Below are positions 9,115 to 17,419 of a DNA stretch of 48,011 nt, in pieces. How positions within the stretch are numbered: position 1 is the stretch's first letter; each line of letters opens with the position of its first letter. Location of the stretch: the NCBI GenBank assembly GCA_020832305.1, contig JAFIEV010000001.1, positions 1 through 48,011 of the forward strand. Reading direction: 5' to 3'. Below the pieces are notes generated by a model, which saw only the letters and a list, made by a program, of their open reading frames with translations, searched no databases and was not told where the DNA came from. This DNA comes from Cyclobacteriaceae bacterium. Its GTDB lineage: Bacteria; Bacteroidota; Bacteroidia; Cytophagales; Cyclobacteriaceae. Made by a program: the position numbers and the translations under genes.

Positions 9115-10236
9115 CTACCTGCTGCTGATCATTACAGGCATAGCCAGGGTAAGTATGTCTTCATTATCGCCCATTTCTTTAGGGATAATCAAGGCCGCGC
9201 GGTTGGGTTCAGAAAGCTTAATACTGATTTCAGCGCTTTGGAGATTATTCAACAGCTCAATCAGCAATTTGGCATTAAAGCCTATTTCAATATCTTCACC
9301 ATCGTGCATACAAGATAAACGCTCGTTGGCCTCATTGCTGAAATCGAGGTCTTCTGCCGAAATCTGCAATTCACTGCCGGTTATTTTAAACCTAACCTGG
9401 TTGGTAGATTTATTGGCATAAATAGATATCCTTTTCAAAGAGCTCAGCAGGTCTGATTTGCGAATCACGACCAGGTTGTTGTTGTCGAGCGGAATCACAT
9501 TTTCATAATCAGGGTAACGCTCATCGATCAGGCGGCATATCAGTCTGATTTTATCAAACCTGAAAAAAGCATGCGAAGGGTTGAACTCAATATTGACATT
9601 GGTATTTTCAGCAGGAAGCGAGTTCTTCAGCATATTCAGTGCCTTTCGGGGAATAATGATGGAACTTTCCTCATCAGATGCCACGTCGACGCGACGGTAC
9701 CTTACCATTCTGTGACCGTCGGTTGACACAAAAGTAGTATTGGTTTCACTGAGCTTCATAAAAACCCCTGTCATCGCAGGCCTGAGTTCATCGCTGCTGG
9801 TGGCAAATATGGTATTGGTGATGGCATTGGCCAGGGCTTCGGTAGAAATATTAATGGAAGAGGCATTGCTAACTTCAGGTACTTTGGGAAAATCCAGTGC
9901 ATTTTCACAGGCCAGCCTGAACCTTCCATTGTCAGAACTGATCTCAAGGCTGTAGGTATCGAGGTCTATGGATACGGTGATGGGCTGATCTGGCAGGTTG
10001 CGCAGCGTTTCAATGAGAATTTTAGCCGGAACAGCGATGCTTCCTGTTTCATTGCAGTCAATTTCAAGTTCTGTGATCATCGACATATTCAAATCCGATG
10101 CGATCACAGTAAGACTGTCCTTTTCTATTTCGAATAAAAAGTTTTCAAGAATAGGTACCACAGGATTGGTGGTGATGACCCCGTTTATGTAATTGAGGTG
10201 CTTTAACAGCTGTGAAGATGAGACTATAAATTTCAT
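9115..10236 (-). CDS. dnaN: DNA polymerase III beta sliding clamp
   Basis: The beta clamp forms a ring around DNA and tethers the replicative polymerase. The 373-residue product starts at the ATG complementary to 10234-10236 (MKFIVSSSQLLKHL), which matches family starts; the open frame continues 26 codons upstream without support. The three-domain clamp is complete: KDSLTVIASDLNMSM near 48-62, the ELRPAMTGVFM segment near 155-165, YRRVDVA near 182, and the C-terminal AMPVMISSR that closes domain 3. It lies away from any visible dnaA or oriC, which is common in Bacteroidota. The gene is divergent from the purine phosphorylase gene. Downstream is the duplicated repeat block, and no clear terminator was seen. 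Confidence 0.96.
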   Translation of the reverse strand: MKFIVSSSQLLKHLNYINGVITTNPVVPILENFLFEIEKDSLTVIASDLNMSMITELEIDCNETGSIAVPAKILIETLRNLPDQPITVSIDLDTYSLEISSDNGRFRLACENALDFPKVPEVSNASSINISTEALANAITNTIFATSSDELRPAMTGVFMKLSETNTTFVSTDGHRMVRYRRVDVASDEESSIIIPRKALNMLKNSLPAENTNVNIEFNPSHAFFRFDKIRLICRLIDERYPDYENVIPLDNNNLVVIRKSDLLSSLKRISIYANKSTNQVRFKITGSELQISAEDLDFSNEANERLSCMHDGEDIEIGFNAKLLIELLNNLQSAEISIKLSEPNRAALIIPKEMGDNEDILTLAMPVMISSR

Positions 10237-10360
10237 ATGTATGTATATTTTTGATCCTTCAAAGAATTGCGGTAAAATTAAAAATAAATCCTGATTATTA
10301 TAAAATGCGCCCAAATTTTACAGACGGCCTGCAAGATGGGATTTTTATCAGGGATTTTAG

Positions 10361-10368
10361 TAAATTTG
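10361..10368 (+). promoter_or_regulatory. Bacteroidota -7 box for the purine phosphorylase gene
   Basis: TAAATTTG fits TAnnTTTG and lies 36 nt before the ATG at 10405, in the divergent dnaN/PNP region. The -33 region is weak. Confidence 0.45.
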
Positions 10369-10404
10369 CACAAAATTTTTGATATACATTTTTTAAAGTA
10401 AATT

Positions 10405-11217
10405 ATGCTCAACGAAATTAAAGAAGCGACGCAATACATCCAAAGCCGCTTTTCAAAATCTCCCAAAATAGGAATTATTCTCGGTACAGGCCTTGGAGGC
10501 CTGGTTAAAGAAGTAGACATAGAAATGGTATTTGGCTACGAAGACATTCCGCACTTTCCGGTTTCTACGGTAGAGAGCCATTCAGGCAAACTTATCTTCG
10601 GCAGACTTTCGGGTAAGGATGTCGTGGTTATGCAAGGTCGTTTTCATTATTACGAAGGATATTCTGCCATGCAGGTTACTTTTCCCGTGCGCGTTATGAA
10701 ATTACTCGGCGTTGAAAAATTATTTATATCCAATGCCAGTGGTGGTCTCAATCCTGCCCAGGAGATCAGCGACCTTATGATACTCAGCGATCATATCAAT
10801 CTGCATCCTGACAATCCGCTACGTGGTCCTAACATCGATGAACTGGGTCCGCGTTTTCCGGATATGAGCGAGCCCTATGATAAAAAAATGATTGCTCAGG
10901 CTCAGGAGATCGCCCACAAAGCAGGCATCAAAGTACATACCGGCGTCTATGCCAGTGTTACCGGACCCAACCTTGAAACACCTGCCGAATATAAATACAT
11001 CCGGATTATTGGTGCCGATGCCGTAGGGATGTCTACCGTACCCGAATGCCTGGTAGCCAGGCACATGGGCATGCCGGTTTTTGCCATCTCTGTGATTACC
11101 GATCTGGGAGTAGAGGGTAAAATCGAAGAGGTTTCGGTTCAGGATGTTATTCAGGCAGCCGGCAAGGCCGAACCCAATATGACAAGGATCTTTAAAGAGC
11201 TGATTGCGCTGCAATAA
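10405..11217 (+). CDS. purine nucleoside phosphorylase (trimeric, class I)
   Basis: Cleaves inosine and guanosine with phosphate to free base and ribose-1-phosphate in purine salvage. At 270 residues it fits the trimeric PNP family rather than the hexameric DeoD group. Visible motifs: phosphate loop GTGLGGLV near 28-35; RFHYYEGYS near 79-87; ISNASGGLNP near 111-120; the substrate-binding TGPNLETPAEY near 192-202; and AVGMSTVPE near 211-219, with the purine-contact region FAISVITDLG following. The ATG at 10405 is preceded by a -7-like box. It is followed after 11 nt by ccoI, so read-through into the oxidase assembly genes is possible, though no functional link is evident. Confidence 0.93.
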   Translation: MLNEIKEATQYIQSRFSKSPKIGIILGTGLGGLVKEVDIEMVFGYEDIPHFPVSTVESHSGKLIFGRLSGKDVVVMQGRFHYYEGYSAMQVTFPVRVMKLLGVEKLFISNASGGLNPAQEISDLMILSDHINLHPDNPLRGPNIDELGPRFPDMSEPYDKKMIAQAQEIAHKAGIKVHTGVYASVTGPNLETPAEYKYIRIIGADAVGMSTVPECLVARHMGMPVFAISVITDLGVEGKIEEVSVQDVIQAAGKAEPNMTRIFKELIALQ

Positions 11218-11228
11218 AAGAAGGATGT

Positions 11229-13664
11229 ATGAAGGAAGAAAGGGTAGTGCAGCAAGATGAAGGGCCGGTGATTCCCGGGCATTGTTACCATTGCGGTGAT
11301 GCCTGCGATCAGCAACCCATTCAATTTGATGAAAAAAAATTTTGCTGCGATGGCTGTAAAACGGTTTACAGTATCCTGAAAGAAAATGACCTGTGCACCT
11401 ATTACGATCTCGACAGCAATCCGGGCATCACCCTGAAAAGTAAAAATTTTGAGGATAAATACGCATACCTCGACAGTGAGGAAATTATGCGGATCATTCT
11501 CGATTTTTTGGATGGCGAACGTGCAAAAGCCACTTTTTTCATTCCTTCCATTCATTGCAGCAGTTGTATATGGCTGTTGGAAAATCTGTATAAACTGCAA
11601 ACAGGGGTAAAGACAAGTCGGGTTAATTTTTCAAAAAAAGAATTACAAATCGATTTTAACCCCGCACTTATCAGCCTGAGGCAGTTGGTTGAATTGCTGG
11701 CTACCCTCGGATATGAACCTTCTATCAGCCTGGAGGATCAGGATAAAAAAGTGCAGAAAAGTGAAAATCGGGGCCTTTTTCTTCGGATAGGGGTAGCAGG
11801 TTTTGCCTTTGGCAACATTATGCTGCTGAGTTTCCCCGAGTATTTTGGTTTTGAAGGCATACAGGACGGAAGCATCCGATGGGCCATCTCTATCATCAAT
11901 ATATTATTGGCCATTCCGGTTGCCACCTATTGCAGCGCGTATTACTACCGTTCGGCATGGGCCGGCTTGCGACAGGGCTTTATCAACATCGATGTACCGA
12001 TTTCTCTAGGTATCCTGGCCTTGTTTTTCAGGAGCCTTTTTGAGATCCTGAGCCAGACCGGTCCAGGATATTTCGATTCACTGGCCGGACTTTTATTTTT
12101 TCTGCTAACCGGACGATGGTTTCAAAGCTACACCTATCAGGGCCTTTCTTTTGAAAGGGATTATAAGTCGTACTTCCCCCTGGCCGTACAGCGATTGCAG
12201 GATGGAAAGATCGCTCCGGTTACCGTCAGGGATTTGAAAAAAGGAGATATAATTCAGCTTCGCAATAATGAAATCATACCGGCAGACTGCCGCCTGCTCA
12301 GTAAAGAAGCGCATATAGATTACAGTTTTGTTACTGGTGAGTCAGAGTCTCAGCTCAGAGTGCAAAATGATTTTATCTATGCCGGTGGAAGGCAAAAGGG
12401 GGAGTCCATTCAACTGGAAGTGGTAAAGCCCGTATCACAAAGTTATCTGACCCGATTGTGGAACAATGAGGCCTTCGCATCAGACAAAGACAGCCGATAT
12501 CAAAACCTTATCAACACCATCAGTAAATATTTCACCATTGTAGTATTGACCCTGGCCTTGGGGGGCCTGGCCTTCTGGTTTACCAGGGATTCAGGAAAAG
12601 CCATTCAGGTATTTGCCGCGGTTCTCATCGTTGCCTGCCCCTGTGCCCTGTCTATGGCGACACCTTATACCCTGGGCAATACCATGCGCATTTTTGGCCG
12701 AAGAGGTTTTTATTTAAAAAATGCACAGGTCATCGAAAAGTTATCCCTGATTCAGGATATCGTATTCGACAAAACCGGCACCATTACACTCAGCAATGAA
12801 AGTGAACTCCGGTATGAAGGAGACGCATTGCGCGATGAAGATGCTGTGGCATTAGCTTCACTTACTGCCAATTCAATACATCCATTGAGCAGACGAATCG
12901 CTGCCAGCTTCAGGGACAAATATCAGCCACAGCCTGTAGAATCATATGAGGAGACGGTCGGCAAAGGGCTCAGCGGACGGGTCAAGGGCAAAGAATACCG
13001 GCTGGGCAGCGCCACCTTCACCGGGGTCGCACTCCCTCCCGGAGATGGTCAGTCATCCATGGTTTTTATTAGCATAGATGGCAGACCCACCGGTTGTTTC
13101 CACATTGGCAATAAGTATCGTGACTCACTGAGAAATGTGGTGGAGCGCCTGTCATCCGCTTACACGCTCACCCTGCTTACAGGCGATTCCGGCAGGGAAG
13201 AAAAAAACTTAAGAACTATTTTCCCTGATGGCACGGCCATGAAGTTTGATCAGAAGCCAGAAGATAAGCTTTTGTATATTTACAATCTTCAGAAAGAAAA
13301 GCAAAGAAGAGTGCTTATGGTCGGTGACGGGCTTAACGATGCCGGTGCCCTGAGCCAAAGTGATGCGGGTATTAGCATTACAGAGGATATTTCGGGTTTT
13401 ACCCCGGCATCTGATGCGATATTGTCTGCCGAATCCTTTCATCAGCTGCCCGATTTTCTGAGTTTTACCGGTCTTGCGAGAAAAGTTATCATAAGCAGCT
13501 TTATTATTTCGTTTATGTATAATATTGTTGGCTTAAGTTTCGCACTTGCCGGTTTACTTACGCCTTTGGTGGCGGCCATTCTTATGCCCCTGAGCAGCAT
13601 AACGGTGGTGGCTTTTGCAACCCTTAGTACGAATGTGCTGGCCAGGCAAAGAAAAATTTTGTAG
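11229..13664 (+). CDS. ccoI: copper-type P1B ATPase CcoI/FixI for cbb3 oxidase assembly
   Basis: A membrane P1B-type ATPase that exports copper for assembly of the cbb3 oxidase CuB site. The 811-residue protein begins with a Cys-rich metal-binding segment (Cys19, 22, 26, and CCDGCK near 38-43) typical of the FixI/CcoI branch, then an HMA-like domain with CSSC (110-113). Eight membrane helices are expected. Key residues: TGES near 375, the CPC transport motif at 470-472, phosphorylated Asp514 in DKTGTIT, the HP motif SIHPLSRR near 557, and hinge GDGLND with Asp700. The position directly before ccoS (1-nt gap) supports CcoI rather than a general CopA. Confidence 0.94.
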   Translation: MKEERVVQQDEGPVIPGHCYHCGDACDQQPIQFDEKKFCCDGCKTVYSILKENDLCTYYDLDSNPGITLKSKNFEDKYAYLDSEEIMRIILDFLDGERAKATFFIPSIHCSSCIWLLENLYKLQTGVKTSRVNFSKKELQIDFNPALISLRQLVELLATLGYEPSISLEDQDKKVQKSENRGLFLRIGVAGFAFGNIMLLSFPEYFGFEGIQDGSIRWAISIINILLAIPVATYCSAYYYRSAWAGLRQGFINIDVPISLGILALFFRSLFEILSQTGPGYFDSLAGLLFFLLTGRWFQSYTYQGLSFERDYKSYFPLAVQRLQDGKIAPVTVRDLKKGDIIQLRNNEIIPADCRLLSKEAHIDYSFVTGESESQLRVQNDFIYAGGRQKGESIQLEVVKPVSQSYLTRLWNNEAFASDKDSRYQNLINTISKYFTIVVLTLALGGLAFWFTRDSGKAIQVFAAVLIVACPCALSMATPYTLGNTMRIFGRRGFYLKNAQVIEKLSLIQDIVFDKTGTITLSNESELRYEGDALRDEDAVALASLTANSIHPLSRRIAASFRDKYQPQPVESYEETVGKGLSGRVKGKEYRLGSATFTGVALPPGDGQSSMVFISIDGRPTGCFHIGNKYRDSLRNVVERLSSAYTLTLLTGDSGREEKNLRTIFPDGTAMKFDQKPEDKLLYIYNLQKEKQRRVLMVGDGLNDAGALSQSDAGISITEDISGFTPASDAILSAESFHQLPDFLSFTGLARKVIISSFIISFMYNIVGLSFALAGLLTPLVAAILMPLSSITVVAFATLSTNVLARQRKIL

Positions 13665-13665
13665 T

Positions 13666-13875
13666 ATGAACGTTATTATTCTTTTAATTATATTCAGTCT
13701 TATTGTGGCAGTGGTTTTTCTGGTGGCATTTTTTTGGGCGGTACGTACTGGCCAGTACGACGATACCTATGCACCCTCGGTAAGAATTCTCTTTGACGAC
13801 GATAAGAAAAGTAAGCCAGAAGACAAAAGAGATGATAATGGCCGGCTGCAGGAGGGCGAAAAGCCTAACCCTTAG
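13666..13875 (+). CDS. ccoS: cbb3 oxidase maturation protein CcoS
   Basis: A small membrane protein (69 residues) needed for cofactor insertion into cbb3 oxidase in known systems. The ATG at 13666 lies one base after the ccoI stop; the frame is open earlier but overlaps ccoI without support. Residues 1-24 form one membrane helix, followed by the family signature AVRTGQYDDTYAPSVRILFD (W-x-GQ-DD-x-P-x-R-IL-DD pattern). The charged tail is not conserved. It is clearly cotranscribed with ccoI. Confidence 0.93.
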   Translation: MNVIILLIIFSLIVAVVFLVAFFWAVRTGQYDDTYAPSVRILFDDDKKSKPEDKRDDNGRLQEGEKPNP

Positions 13876-13929
13876 AAAATCAGTGTTTTTGATTCAATCT
13901 AAATAGATATTTGGCAGGTTTATTTTTTT

Positions 13930-13953
13930 AAAACATGACCCCTGTCATGTTTT
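13930..13953. promoter_or_regulatory. palindrome upstream of ccoNO, candidate Crp/Fnr-family operator
   Basis: A perfect inverted repeat with 10-nt arms AAAACATGAC and GTCATGTTTT around CCCT. The core ATGAC-N4-GTCAT has the same half-site spacing as Fnr boxes (TTGAT-N4-ATCAA). A -7-like TATATTGC lies at 13972-13979, which would place the palindrome centre about 43 nt before transcription start, typical of class II activation. The T-rich end also allows a second reading as a terminator of ccoIS. Oxygen control is inferred from the genes it precedes. Confidence 0.5.
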
Positions 13954-14015
13954 TATACCATTTTTTACATTTATATTGCCTGCTTTAAAATCGTTCACAA
14001 AATCAGTAATCTGTT

Positions 14016-16154
14016 ATGCAATTGGAGAAATTTACCTATGACAATAAAATTGTCAAATATTTTGCTTTTGCGACGGTATTGTGGGGGGTAGTAGGTATGC
14101 TGGTTGGGTTAATCATCTCGATACAGATGTATTATCCGGCTTTCAACTTCGACCTGCAGTACACTACTTTTGGTCGCCTCAGACCGCTGCACACCAATGC
14201 AGTCATTTTTGCTTTTGTTGGCAATATGATTTTTGCAGGCACGTATTATTCCATGCAGCGATTATTAAAAACCCGCATGTTCAGCGATGCTTTGAGCTGG
14301 ATACATTTTTGGGGCTGGCAGTTGATCATTGTATCAGCGGCGATAAGCCTTCCGTTGGGTTACACTACTTCCAAAGAATATGCTGAGCTTGAATGGCCCA
14401 TCGATATTCTTATCACCGTTATCTGGGTAGTATTTGGCGCCAATATGATCGGCACCTTGCTCAGAAGAAGAGAAAGGCACATGTACGTGGCCATTTGGTT
14501 TTATCTGGCCAGTTTTGTAACTGTTGCTGTTTTGCATCTGGTAAATTCTTTTGAATTGCCCATCAGTTTTATGAAAAGCTATTCATGGTATGCCGGTGTA
14601 CAGGATGCCCTGGTACAGTGGTGGTATGGTCACAATGCGGTGGCATTCTTTCTCACCACGCCATACCTTGGGCTTATGTATTACTTTTTGCCCAAAGCAG
14701 CCAACCGGCCGGTTTACAGCTATAAATTATCGATCATTCACTTCTGGTCCCTGATATTTATCTATATATGGGCAGGGCCTCACCACCTTTTATATACTGC
14801 ATTGCCCGATTGGGCGCAGTCACTGGGTACTGTTTTTTCCATTATGCTCATAGCGCCTTCCTGGGGTGGTATGCTCAATGGTTTACTTACGTTGAGAGGG
14901 GTTTGGGATAAAGTACGCGTAGACCCTGTGCTTAAGTTTATGGTAGTAGCCGTAACGGCCTATGGTATGAGCACCTTTGAAGGGCCGATGCTGTCGCTTA
15001 AAAACTTCAATGCCCTGGCGCATTATACCGACTACATCATCGCACACGTACACATAGGCGGACTCGGATGGAACGGTTTCCTCACTTTTGGAATTCTGTA
15101 CTGGATGATACCTAAAATGTGGAATACCAAAATATATTCACTTAAGCTGGCTAATATGCACTTCTGGCTAGGCACCTTAGGTATAATTGTCTATGCACTG
15201 CCATTGTATGCATCATTTTTCGTGCAGAGCTCTATGTGGTTCCAGTTCAACAGCAATGGAATGCTTGAGTATGACAACTTCCTGCAAACTGTTACCCAGG
15301 TAGTGCCGATGTATGTTTTCAGGTCTATTGGCGGACTGTTATATCTTACCGGCGCCTGTATTATGTCATATAACCTCATAAAAACCGCTAAACAAGGATC
15401 ATTTGTGGCCAATGAAGCAGCTGAGGCCCCGGCACTGGAGAAGAAAGAAATTACAGGTGGCTACTGGCACAGCGTCCTGGAGCGCAAGCCTGTATTGTTT
15501 ACCGTTCTTTCACTGGTTGCCATTTTGATAGGCGGGATTGTACAGATGGTTCCCACCTTCCTGGTTGAATCCAATGTGCCCACCATTGCCAGTGTAAAAC
15601 CCTATACACCGCTTGAGTTACACGGCAGGGATATTTATATCAGGGAAGGTTGTAATGTATGTCACTCGCAAATGATCAGGCCATTCAGGGCTGAAGTATT
15701 GCGCTACGATCCGGTGGATATGCAGTATTCCAAAGCTGGTGAATTTGTGTACGATCATCCGTTTTTATGGGGATCAAAACGCACCGGGCCCGATTTACAT
15801 CGTCTTGGGGGTAAATACCCTGACTCCTGGCACTATTACCATATGTGGGATCCAACCACCATGTCGCCGGGCTCTCTCATGCCTTCGTATCCGTGGCTGT
15901 TTGAGCAAATGACCGATGTATCTCTTACCAAACGCAAAATTTCAGCCATGCGCAAACTGGGCGTGCCCTACGAAGAGGGTTATGAAGAACAGGCCATGGC
16001 AGATGTGGAAAAGCAAGCGCAAATAATCTCTGAAAACCTCAAAAATGAAAATATTGAGGCAGATCCAAGCCTTGAAATTATTGCACTAATTGCCTATCTG
16101 CAAAGATTGGGTACTGATATTAAGGTAAAAGATGAACTTTCTTCCAACGAATAA
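14016..16154 (+). CDS. ccoN: cbb3 cytochrome c oxidase, fused subunits I and II (CcoN-CcoO)
   Basis: The catalytic core of a high-affinity proton-pumping terminal oxidase in the inner membrane. Residues 1-460 form CcoN with about 12 membrane helices and haem/copper ligands in view: His59 (RPLH), His206 (GHNAVAF), His256-257 (PHHLLY), His344 and His346 (HVHIGG). Residues about 490-712 form CcoO, with a membrane anchor and one haem c site CNVCH (Cys546, Cys549, His550) in the family context GCNVCHSQMIRPFRAE. The Met ligand is probably in the LMPSYPW segment. The N-O fusion is usual in Bacteroidota. It starts a run of genes with gaps of 12 to 78 nt down to the SafE-like gene. Confidence 0.96.
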   Translation: MQLEKFTYDNKIVKYFAFATVLWGVVGMLVGLIISIQMYYPAFNFDLQYTTFGRLRPLHTNAVIFAFVGNMIFAGTYYSMQRLLKTRMFSDALSWIHFWGWQLIIVSAAISLPLGYTTSKEYAELEWPIDILITVIWVVFGANMIGTLLRRRERHMYVAIWFYLASFVTVAVLHLVNSFELPISFMKSYSWYAGVQDALVQWWYGHNAVAFFLTTPYLGLMYYFLPKAANRPVYSYKLSIIHFWSLIFIYIWAGPHHLLYTALPDWAQSLGTVFSIMLIAPSWGGMLNGLLTLRGVWDKVRVDPVLKFMVVAVTAYGMSTFEGPMLSLKNFNALAHYTDYIIAHVHIGGLGWNGFLTFGILYWMIPKMWNTKIYSLKLANMHFWLGTLGIIVYALPLYASFFVQSSMWFQFNSNGMLEYDNFLQTVTQVVPMYVFRSIGGLLYLTGACIMSYNLIKTAKQGSFVANEAAEAPALEKKEITGGYWHSVLERKPVLFTVLSLVAILIGGIVQMVPTFLVESNVPTIASVKPYTPLELHGRDIYIREGCNVCHSQMIRPFRAEVLRYDPVDMQYSKAGEFVYDHPFLWGSKRTGPDLHRLGGKYPDSWHYYHMWDPTTMSPGSLMPSYPWLFEQMTDVSLTKRKISAMRKLGVPYEEGYEEQAMADVEKQAQIISENLKNENIEADPSLEIIALIAYLQRLGTDIKVKDELSSNE

Positions 16155-16166
16155 TTTTAATAAAAG

Positions 16167-16364
16167 ATGATCAGAAATGTCCTGGAAAGAATTGGAAACA
16201 TAGAGATCTGGCCGGTAGTATCTCTGATCATCTTCTTTGTGTTTTTTGTACTGGTACTCATCAGGGTTTTTACAACCGATAAAAAGCACATTGACAAGAT
16301 GAAAGAGATGCCGCTGGAAGACAATGAAAAAGATGACGACACAAATGGCCGCGCGCTGAAATAA
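16167..16364 (+). CDS. ccoQ: CcoQ/FixQ-like small subunit of cbb3 oxidase
   Basis: A 65-residue single-helix protein with a hydrophobic segment at about 14-35 (WPVVSLIIFFVFFVLVLIRV) and an acidic tail. In known systems CcoQ stabilises the oxidase core. Sequence identity to CcoQ is low in general, so the call rests on size, topology and the place between ccoNO and ccoP. The start lies 12 nt after the ccoNO stop. Confidence 0.85.
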   Translation: MIRNVLERIGNIEIWPVVSLIIFFVFFVLVLIRVFTTDKKHIDKMKEMPLEDNEKDDDTNGRALK

Positions 16365-16371
16365 ACAGCGC
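16353..16371 (+). other. short stem-loop over the ccoQ stop codon
   Basis: Arms GCGCTG and CAGCGC with a 7-nt loop that contains the TAA stop of ccoQ. No T run follows, so it is not an intrinsic terminator. It may affect mRNA stability between ccoQ and ccoP. Confidence 0.35.
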
Positions 16372-16442
16372 CGGCTTATTCTGGATAATTGCATGAACCG
16401 GGGCTCAGACCTCAAATTTGTATCGCAGTAAGCTAATTAAAA

Positions 16443-17393
16443 ATGAAACACACATCTAAATTTTTTAAATATTCAATGCTCACACCGGCCATTCTCATAG
16501 GTGCCGGACAGCAGACTTTTGCACAATCGGGAGAAGGCGCAATGGGCACCAATGAACTTTTACTCATTGTAATACTCGGTATGGTTCTGCTGGTATCTGT
16601 TTTGGTGTTAGTCGTGGCCTTGTACATGGTGCAGATTATTAAAACCATAATAGCCGATGACAAAAAGCAGAAAGCCCTGGCCGCCGGCCTGACGACAGAA
16701 GAAGTGGAAGCCGAAAAAGGTCCCTCTGTATTGGATCAGCTTATGAAAAAACTCACCCGGTCGGTGCCGGTTGAAAAGAGTGAGACCGTAATGCTTGACC
16801 ACAACTATGATGGCATCCGGGAACTCGATAACCACTTGCCGCCCTGGTGGAAATGGCTTTTCTACATTACCATTATCTGGTCGGTATTATATTTACTTGT
16901 ATACCATGTGTTTAATACCCTGCCATTGCAGCATGAAGAATTTAATCGTGAAATGGCCAAAGCCGAAGAAGCCAGGGCCAGCAGAATGCAGGTGGCAGAA
17001 GCCGACATCGATGAAAGCAATGTTGAATTCACCGAAGTGGCATCACATCTGGAAAATGGACGGAAAATATTTGTTCGCGATTGCGCGGCCTGCCACAAAC
17101 CAGATGGAGGCGGACTTATAGGCCCCAACCTGACTGATGAATACTGGATTCACGGTGGTTCGATCAATGACATTTTCAGCGTTATCAAATATGGCGTACC
17201 ACAAAAAGGTATGATTCCATGGCAAACAAAACTCAACCCAACTGAAATACGCGATGTGTCAAGTTATATCGTAACTTTGGTGGGCACCAACCCTGATAAT
17301 GCCAAAGGCCCCGAAGGGGAAAAGTACGTGCCTGAAGAGGTTGAAAGCAGTGAAGAGGAAGAGGAAGAAAATGACGATCTGGCATCGAACTAA
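16443..17393 (+). CDS. ccoP: cbb3 oxidase subunit III (CcoP), single haem c
   Basis: A membrane-anchored cytochrome c that feeds electrons to the CcoNO core. The 316-residue product has an N-terminal hydrophobic stretch ending in TFAQ (about 1-28), a membrane helix at about 40-65, and the CcoP N-terminal domain signature LDHNYDGIRELDNHLPPWW near 118-136 followed by a helix. One cytochrome c domain carries CAACH (Cys214, Cys217, His218), with the likely Met ligand in PQKGMIPW. Proteobacterial CcoP usually has two haem c motifs, and only one is present here. The last 20 residues are strongly acidic. It lies 78 nt after ccoQ and 26 nt before ccoG. Confidence 0.93.
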   Translation: MKHTSKFFKYSMLTPAILIGAGQQTFAQSGEGAMGTNELLLIVILGMVLLVSVLVLVVALYMVQIIKTIIADDKKQKALAAGLTTEEVEAEKGPSVLDQLMKKLTRSVPVEKSETVMLDHNYDGIRELDNHLPPWWKWLFYITIIWSVLYLLVYHVFNTLPLQHEEFNREMAKAEEARASRMQVAEADIDESNVEFTEVASHLENGRKIFVRDCAACHKPDGGGLIGPNLTDEYWIHGGSINDIFSVIKYGVPQKGMIPWQTKLNPTEIRDVSSYIVTLVGTNPDNAKGPEGEKYVPEEVESSEEEEEENDDLASN

Positions 17394-17419
17394 TGCCTGT
17401 TTGAGGGAGTGAATTATTT

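Noticed and set aside
9115-10314. Longer DnaN with 26 extra N-terminal residues
   Set aside because: The added residues are not clamp-like, and MKFIVSSS is the family-type start.
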